Below, one piece after another: positions 57,181 to 64,000 of a DNA stretch of 64,000 bases. The notes under the pieces were generated by a model. The model did not search any database. It saw nothing but the letters and a program-made list of their open reading frames with translations, and was not told the DNA's origin. A program made the translations under genes and the position numbers. Source of the stretch: Petunia secreta (lineage: Eukaryota > Streptophyta > Magnoliopsida > Solanales > Solanaceae); NCBI GenBank assembly GCA_029990175.1, contig JARKIP010000021.1:15505501-15569500 (forward strand), given 5' to 3'. Positions within the stretch are counted from its first letter, which is position 1. Every line of letters begins with the position of its first letter.

Positions 57181-59160
57181 GAGCCAAAATTGAATATCTT
57201 CCAAAATTTTGGAGCCCTTCAATTTTTTTTCATCGTTTAATATAGCATCACCATCAATAGCTTGGAATGGTTGCATCAGTTTTGGCCACAACCTTTTAAT
57301 ATTTAATATATTTCTCAACCATTTTCGTATTGCTATTTACTTGATGCCTAAATTATAGAACCTTCAATCATTATATAAATCCAAATAAATATGAATTTTA
57401 TAATTATCATTGGTTGGTTCACCGCATAAATCCAATTTGATATGGATTTTATCACTAATACTAATAGTTGATTTACCGCTTTATAGACCAATGTATTAAT
57501 ACATCTGGCATGTCTATACAAACGTTATCTTTCAACCGACACATCTTTTTATGAAACAATCACAACCCTTTTAGTGACACCCTTTCATAAAATGAAATAC
57601 AACCAGCTTTCTGTAAAAGCACGTGTCCAACCTTCGAAATTGGTAGTTTCACCAACTAGTCGCTCTAAAATAGCGTAAGTTATGAATTCACAAAACTACC
57701 ATATCAATATCCAATAAGAAATCGTAGGGTCAAAACAATCATAAATTGCCCCCACATTTCAAATATTTCATGTGTCTTTTCTATTATTCATAATAGAAAA
57801 TACCACCATAATTAATATTTTTTATGCCAAGATGAAACATCGAACTGTCAAAATAAATTCGATTTTGTTTCACTTTCTTCTCAATTTATTGTTCTAATGT
57901 GCACATTTTGGGCACCATGTTAAATTCAAACACCCCCACATTTTAAAATATTTTGATGTACCTTTTCAGTAAGTAACCAACCATCAAAAGTGTCACAGGG
58001 TGCTAGTAGTAAGCGTTGAGACTTCTCTCGCATCTCCACCAGAAGAGAGAAAATTGAACATAAAGTTCATCGACGCAAAAACCCAAGTGTATGTTTTATA
58101 TTCACATCACAATGACGTCTTAATGAATCAGAAAAACAAATTCTCCACCTAAATATATTTATTTCTATTGTCGGTTTATCATGACAGACCAAGTCTTGCA
58201 CATTTGGATCAAGAAAATATTGTTTCTTCTCAACTGGTGGCTTAAGATTGACTTCTTTCTTTACTTAGTGGTACAGTACCAAAATTACTTTTAGCCACTC
58301 AAGTTACGAAGTGAAGAAGAAATAAAAATCATTAACATTGCTATAGATTTGGCAACAGCCAAACACCACAAATAAATGGAAATATCCAATCACCACCACA
58401 TGAGTGCCAAAAAAAATGTTTTAACTAATCTCCAGCTTACATTTTATGTGGCCTCACCCGTTTGTCCAAACCATGCATTGTTCAAACTACCACTGTCTTT
58501 TGACAAAAAAACAACTGATTTCTGGCAAAGATTCCGGCCACAGCCAGTCGACAATAATGACCAGACAATTTTTTTTTTTTTCAACTATCACAACAAATAA
58601 TGAATATTATTGGTGAAGCAAAATAAGAGAAGCCACAATGTAAGACATTGCATTATGCATGTGGCGATAAAGCACTGTAATGGAGATGATAAGCAAGAAT
58701 TTAAAAAGATAACCTTCTTCAAATCTTGCCATGTTGTCAGGTATCTTTCTTAAAGGAATTAGTAACTACTGACGTGCTCACCTTGGCTTTGCCAATAATT
58801 GGATTATCACATGTCTGGCCACCACTATTAATATACCAAACTTGTTTCTAACCAAAAAATGGATAATAAAAGGTAAAAGAAGAATTTATATTTTCCTTGC
58901 ATTGTAATAGCACGCTAATTAAGATCACTACCAGAATTTGGCAATATATGTGATCCCATTACCAAAAAAAAATTGAACTTTTCAATCTTTTATGTGTTGA
59001 TGTAGGTGTAAGAATCCCAAGTGATTCTCATCCAAATTTTCAGCAGTCTACCGACTCTATGATGTAATAATGCATTTTCCATGTAAAGGTCTGCTTCATC
59101 GTTTTACCATGTACCAGAAAAATGAACATAATTTCATTCTGAAATTTCATTTCTTTGTTA
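57181..59160. other. noncoding interior of the copia-type element
   Basis: AT-rich DNA without a recognisable retroelement domain on either strand. It replaces the expected gag-pol region. Confidence 0.55.
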
Positions 59161-59208
59161 GTCATCCGAACACAGCGAAGATTTTAGATCAAACCAAATT
59201 TAAAAGTA

Positions 59209-59475
59209 CAGTGAAGATTTTATATCTTCAAACTGATTTAACGTACAGTGAAGTTTTTATATCTTCAAACTGCAAAAAACAATATAAATATTTTAATAAT
59301 CCGGAAGTTTTTAATCTTCTGAACGGATTAAGCACACAATAATTTTAATAATCCGTTGAAGTATTTAAATCTTCAAAAACGGAATATTAAATTTGGAGTA
59401 GAAAATCTTTTCAGATTTTAGTCTCCACAACAGTTTGGAGTAGAAAATCTTTTCAGATTTTAGTCTCCACAAACA
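59209..59475. repeat. array of quasi-palindromes next to the 5' LTR
   Basis: Four imperfect hairpins lie at 59209-59235, 59246-59272, 59301-59326 and 59353-59382. Each is built on GAAG(A/T)(T/A)T...ATCTTC with flanking complementary bases (CAGT...ACTG, CCGG/CCGT...ACGG). A 42-bp tandem pair follows (59392-59433 and 59434-59475), each unit itself quasi-palindromic (GAAAATCTTTTCAGATTTT). In element orientation this is the transcribed leader just downstream of the 5' LTR. Confidence 0.85.
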
Positions 59476-59523
59476 GCCTATTATCGATTAGCAGACCAAA
59501 ATACAAATTAGATTTTTTAAGAT

Positions 59524-59915
59524 TGTTATTTGTCTGCACTTTCGATAATGACCAAAACAGAAATAAGATGAAGTAGAAAAATTCCGAGCCAACAGTATAC
59601 ACTGCCTGTCCTTAAGAAATCTAATCCCCTCACAGTTACCCAAGGTTGTGGATTAATTTCTCCCAGGATAGAACGGAATTACCCTTACTGTGATAGCGGT
59701 AATTCAAATCACATTAAACAGCGAACGCAAATACGGTAGCAAATCACACGACTCTAGAAGAGAGGAGAATTATTTTGTTGTGTATATCTAAAATGAGGAA
59801 GAGTCTCACTATTTATAGACCAAGAATGGGTGTAATGAAAAGGTGTGATACCTTTTCAACAAAGAGGTGCTTATGGTGCCTTTTCTCATTCACAACTATT
59901 CAGAAAACCCCAACA
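59524..59915 (-). repeat. 5' LTR of the 55960-59915 copia-type element
   Basis: Same ends and length as the 3' LTR, with TATA box at plus-strand 59808-59817. In element orientation it drives transcription leftward into the hairpin leader. Confidence 0.93.
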
Positions 59916-59920
59916 TCTTT

Positions 59921-60719
59921 GACACGCCTCAAGATATAATAATTTTTTGTATATTTTCCATAATTTCCAACCATCTTAAGGATATTTTAACTTTGTTGTA
60001 TGGAAAATACTTATTTCGGCATTGCTGAAATTTATCCAACCTAGCAAAAGAAAGCTAAGTAGGTGTAACAGGTTCATAAGATTACATCGAAGTATCACAA
60101 CATCGCATAGAAGACAACATGGATAACTTCATTTATCTAATCGGTATGTCAATCTATTATAAAAATGAATTGTACTTGAAAACCTCATGTAGGAGCATTA
60201 GTAAGCTGTTGGTATAGCTAGAGGAGTTGGGGATATGAGTAACGGAAAAAGAATTACGAAGATCAAGATTCAAATTGGTAGATTTTGTTGGATTAGTCAT
60301 TGGGTGGCAAGTCAACTAAGTTTGGCAGACGTCACTTGCTGCCAACTAAAGCAATTTTTCAATGGACAAGGATGATATACTTTCTTTTTGGATGATGCCA
60401 AATAAAGGATGCAAAGAGAAGTTGTTAGTAAGCCCTATAATTGCTGAGTTACTCCAGTTGAGATTATTCTTCAACTGCCAAGGCCGAGCAAGGTGTAAGA
60501 GTATTGATTTCTCTGTTAAAAGTGGTCTGGTTAGTCTCTAAACTACCTCTTTTTGCTTGCGCGCTGTTGATTTCTATGATAAAGACATAGTATGAGAAAA
60601 ATTCATGTCTTGCATATAAATATAGTGGTACTATAAATAAATACTTGGTTAATTGGCTCTTTTGTGAAAGTTAATTTTTATGATGTACATGGTTACAAGC
60701 CCAAAGCTAATAATCTATC
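59921..60719. other. no gene recognised; possibly more of a copia gag relic
   Basis: Frames are too broken to identify. The segment near 60420-60540 has coding-like composition and lies directly upstream of a copia gag/protease relic in the same orientation. Confidence 0.35.
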
Positions 60720-61260
60720 AACAAACTAAATTATTTTGAGGATGACAAATTAGGTCATCATGTTCCTCAATGTAGGAAAAGATTTGGGAGAAGTGACAAT
60801 CCCGTTAAGCGAAAAATAAGTTTGGTTAAAGTGGATGATACACTTTTTATGGTTATACTGCAAGAAATCTTGTGGCTAATGTGAGAGATTGGGTGTGGTG
60901 CTACGAAGTATATTTGTAAGAACAAAAATAATTTTTGTTGTACACCCAAGTTGAATGAGAAGAAGAATGTTGTTTATTTTAAGGGTTCAAGAACTATTCA
61001 AATTCTTGTAAAGGAAAAATTCTTCTCAAACTTACATATCAAAATATTGACATAAGTTGAGGTTGCATATTTCTAAACCCAAACCAATTTTGGTTATGAG
61101 GGATTATTAGGAAAAGTTGAAGTGAAGGCTTGATTTGAGTCTTATAGATAGTATTAACCACAAATAATAATAGTGGGATATGGATATTGTTGCAATGAGT
61201 TCTTTACACTTAATAGTTTTTCATGTTATGAATAAAAATTCTAGACTTGTGCTTATTTGA
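60720..61260 (+). pseudogene. copia gag end and protease relic
   Basis: Plus-strand frames, with stops and shifts, read GHHVPQCRKRFG (the end of a zinc knuckle), VKVDDTLFMV, then CGATKYICKNKNNFC corresponding to the copia protease motif D-S-G-A-T-x-H-I with key residues changed, then GSRTIQILVKEK, and further on LLGKVEVKA. The fragment is old. It shows no similarity in frame to the copia at 1-2811 beyond family level. Confidence 0.65.
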
Positions 61261-61302
61261 TCTTAAAAATTATAGTTTATATTATCAATCAATCAAATCA
61301 AA

Positions 61303-62487
61303 TCATACTATTCTAAAAGAGCCAATCCCTATAGCAAAAAGTAAACGACCATCATACTATTCTAAAAGAGCCAATCCCTATAGCAAAAAGTAAACGACCA
61401 TTTTGCCCTTCAAAAACTAAATAATGCCTTCGATTTTAGTATATACAAGTTTAGTTATAGGGCTAGTCTTGAAAATTTGAATTATGTCTTGGGATTTTCA
61501 TAGAACTATTAAGATACATGTATTTGTAATATTCAGAGTATACAAGTTCAATTTTTTTTTATTAAGATTCATGTATCACTTTCAACAAGTAACTTTTACA
61601 AATGCAATATTTTTCATAAAATACAAATGTTCAAAGTGTTCTATGATTAATGTGAAAAAAATGAGTTTTACATCTAAGATTTACTCCACACTTCCTTTTT
61701 CACGTGTCTTACTGTCATGCCGTTAAGTCTATCCCTCCTCTTAATTAATATCAACGTTCAACACAATACATACTTCAATCTTTTTCCTTAAGAGTACTTA
61801 TTTACATCATCAATAGCCTTTTGTTCTATCATCTTTTATTTCTTTAGTTTTTTCAATCTAGAGAAAGATTATATTTCCATGCTGGACTACAAGAGATGCT
61901 TGCCATCATCGGGATGGAGAGTGGCAATTGGCTTAATTCTACTGAGTTAACTTTAATCTCTTCGCATTTTTTGCTTTCCTTTTGGTCCTTATTAGATTCT
62001 CATGGTTTGAAATAATTTTGCACGTGATAGGTAGAAAATAATAAGTTAGTAGCATATAACTTCGACATGTTAGACAATATAATTAGACATTTATTAGTAG
62101 TATGTAACTTTGACATGTTAGACATTTATCTGTCTATTCAACTACTTTCTACCCTTCATGACAATCTAGAAGTACCATAATACGAGTTAAAAATTTATCT
62201 TCATTTTATCATGGTTTCTGATAGCAATATCTCTATTTAGGTGCATACACTTGCGCTTGTATTATTTTTAGAAAAGTTTAGCTATGACAATACATTATGA
62301 AATCTTTTTGTCGAGTAAACATATAACATTCAGAAGCAATTGTCGATCGAGAAATTGATGGACTACTCAAATAATAGTCACCAACATATACTCTTTTATA
62401 ACTGTAACACATTTTATGGTAATATTTATGTATATTTAAAAGTTATTATATTTATATCTATGGGCCTCACGCGCGTGGCGCGTGCCC
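61303..62487 (+). mobile_element. Helitron-like non-autonomous element with duplicated 5' end
   Basis: The 49-bp sequence starting TCATACTATTCTAAAAGAGC occurs twice in tandem (61303-61351, 61352-61400). A hairpin at 62462-62487 (GGGC...ACGCGC-GTG-GCGCGT-GCCC) may be the 3' end. The interior has no helicase gene. The 5' sequence is shared with 45778 and 45990. A CTRR terminus was not clearly found after the hairpin, so the exact 3' limit is open. Confidence 0.5.
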
Positions 62488-62940
62488 AAAGAGTAGTTAA
62501 TATAAAAGTAAGAATCCTTCAAGTAAAAAGTGAAAGACCGAAATACTCTTAAAAAGTTGAGAACTATATTATTACTCTTCAAAATTAATAATAAAAATTA
62601 TTCCTCATAAATTAGTACATTAATGCAAATTAAGATAGCCAACTGCTTCGTTCATATAACTAGCTAGTGTGCATTAAAAATTAAAATGGCTTTACATTCA
62701 ACAAGAAAATTGAAGAAAAGCCTTTATATTTATGAACATGAAATACCAAGGGTCAATGCCACTAAAAAAAAGTGATAAATTAATTAGAAAAACTATTGTG
62801 TATAAATACCTTTGCTTTTATACCTTTGCCTTTTGATATGTGTAGTTCATCAAAATAGAAATAGATTTGCATACACTGGGTGTTACTACAGTATGCTTCA
62901 ATCCAATATCAATTTTATTCTCTTTATTGTCCCTTTTTTT
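62488..62940. other. no gene recognised
   Basis: AT-rich spacer without recognisable features. Confidence 0.4.
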
Positions 62941-63360
62941 TAGTTTTGTAAAATTTTGTAGTTAATTAGCTCTTTTTCATGGAAATCCAGGTATCAAATT
63001 AATTAATTTTACAAAATTTTACTCTATTGTGCTTCAATACAATTTCTAATTTTTTTCTCCTTATTCCCCTTTTTCATTTGATTTCATTTTATTAGATTCT
63101 GAGGTGCAATAGTTATGTTTATGGATATATTACTTATCAATTTTACTCTTTTCATTTTCCCTTTGCTTTAGTTTTATAAAATTTTGCTGTTAATTAGCTC
63201 TTTTCATGAAAATTCAGGTATGAAAATAAATTAATTTTTCAAAATTTTACTTTATTGTGCTTCAACATAATTTCTAAATATTTTTTCTTCTTATTCCCCT
63301 TTTTCGTTTGATTTCATTCTATTAAATTCTGAAACGAAATAGTTATGGAGATATTACTTA
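62941..63360. repeat. 228-bp tandem duplication
   Basis: The block from 62941 (TAGTTTTGTAAAATTTTGTA) recurs from 63169 (TAGTTTTATAAAATTTTGCT) and stays aligned for about 190 bases, with many substitutions. Both units contain an AGGTAT(C/G)AAA word and a TGTGCTTCAA word. No coding frame is evident. Confidence 0.8.
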
Positions 63361-64000
63361 TCTTTTTTCCTCCTCATTGTTGTTCTTTGAATTTTTTCTA
63401 TTTCCAGGATGGTACTACCTTTTTTGGTATAGAGTAACATGTTTATTTTTCTTTGCTATACAGTAATATTTATTATTTTATATTTCTTTTGCTTGAATAT
63501 TTGAAAGTATATGCTAGCTCAATTTCTAGATATATGTGTATATGTATGCATCAACAAAAGTTCTTTATGTTGGAAACTATTAATTGATTCTCAAATAATT
63601 ACCATTTTTGCTAGTGTACCTTATGAAACTGACAATGATATACTATCAATTCAATGAAAAATATATGTTCATCGAATTTTAGTACAAATTTCATAAAATA
63701 CGACTTCATTCGATAATAATTTTTCATATGTATGCAGGGGTACAATGAAGTAGACTATCAAATAATTTTTTCATTCGATTCCGATCCGTTTAACATATCC
63801 AAGAATGAAAACGTAGTAAAGCTAATGAACATTTCATCCATTGAAGAAACTAAATAGATGCTCAATTTAATTGCTACTAAATCACTATAAATATGGGATG
63901 AATCATCAAATAGCCAGTTTGGATATAATAAAATATTTTATAATATAATAATAAATTGAATCTGTCACTTTTCTAGCCATTCGCAAACTCTCTCAGAAAT
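63361..64000. other. AT-rich end of window; one possible short exon
   Basis: A plus-strand frame at 63738-63858 follows a plausible acceptor (TTCATATGTATGCAG) and reads GYNEVDYQIIFSFDSDPF, then about 22 further residues to a TAG. It might be a last exon of an unrecognised gene. Nothing else is seen. Confidence 0.3.

Larger units (their letters stand above)
55960..59915 (-). mobile_element. complete non-autonomous copia-type retrotransposon
   Basis: Two 392-bp LTRs (59915-59524 as 5' LTR, 56351-55960 as 3' LTR) in the same orientation flank 3.2 kb of internal DNA. The five bases TCTTT lie on both sides (55955-55959 and 59916-59920). A purine tract (GTGGGGGAT on the minus strand, about 56352-56360) precedes the 3' LTR. 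I count about five base differences between the LTRs, so the insertion is fairly recent. Internal coding is limited to an RNase H fragment; most of the rest is AT-rich with no frame. Movement would have needed proteins from another element. Confidence 0.92.

Noticed and set aside
55960..59915. Paralogous promoter regions of two host genes (two near-identical 392-bp blocks)
   Set aside because: TG...CA ends, an adjacent purine tract and exact 5-bp target duplications show that they are LTRs.

Overview
The window looks like repeat-dominated euchromatin or pericentromeric DNA from a eudicot nuclear genome. Solanaceae is my best guess. It rests on the SINE, on gypsy LTRs that begin TGACACGACC, and on the general mix of elements, and I could not test it by search. 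Almost everything recognisable is a transposable element, often nested. The one host gene that looks intact is a two-exon dirigent-domain gene on the minus strand (3232-4681).

Layout: 1-2811 is the 3' part of a copia element that lacks its reverse transcriptase region, ending in an LTR. 3232-4681 is the dirigent gene. 5735-8131 is a minus-strand copia relic split by a Harbinger-type MITE. 8139-8497 is a DUF295 gene fragment. 8500-9960 is an LTR-like remnant containing a SINE. 10971-23150 is a Mutator-like element (copy A) with a solo gypsy LTR and a Stowaway MITE nested inside it. 23161 to about 31051 is a second, diverged and truncated copy (B) in head-to-tail orientation. 31897-34666 is a second solo LTR of the same gypsy family, inverted. 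35880 to about 45215 is a decayed Tat/Ogre-like gypsy element with dual RNase H. 45778-50047 holds Helitron-like ends, an LTR-like remnant and long AT microsatellites. 50398-52281 is an unrelated MULE with 9-bp target duplications and unidentified cargo. 52297-54062 holds a Stowaway MITE and a hAT MITE lying between the arms of an inverted repeat. 55960-59915 is a complete but non-autonomous copia insertion with near-identical LTRs. 60720-61260 is a copia gag/protease relic. 61303-62487 is a Helitron-like element. The last 1.5 kb is AT-rich with a tandem duplication.

The most interesting object is the paired MULE. Both copies carry, in the same order, a plus-strand multi-exon DUF1985-type gene, a minus-strand GRF-type zinc-finger gene with a coiled coil, and a minus-strand gene of about 97 codons with a poly-Asn run and its own TATA box. 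A minus-strand MuDR-type transposase follows; it is complete in outline but broken in A, and only its C-terminus is left in B. The outer genes converge as in a two-gene MuDR layout, with two further genes between them. Every large ORF is damaged, but the damage differs between copies, so several ancestral reading frames can be inferred by comparing A with B.
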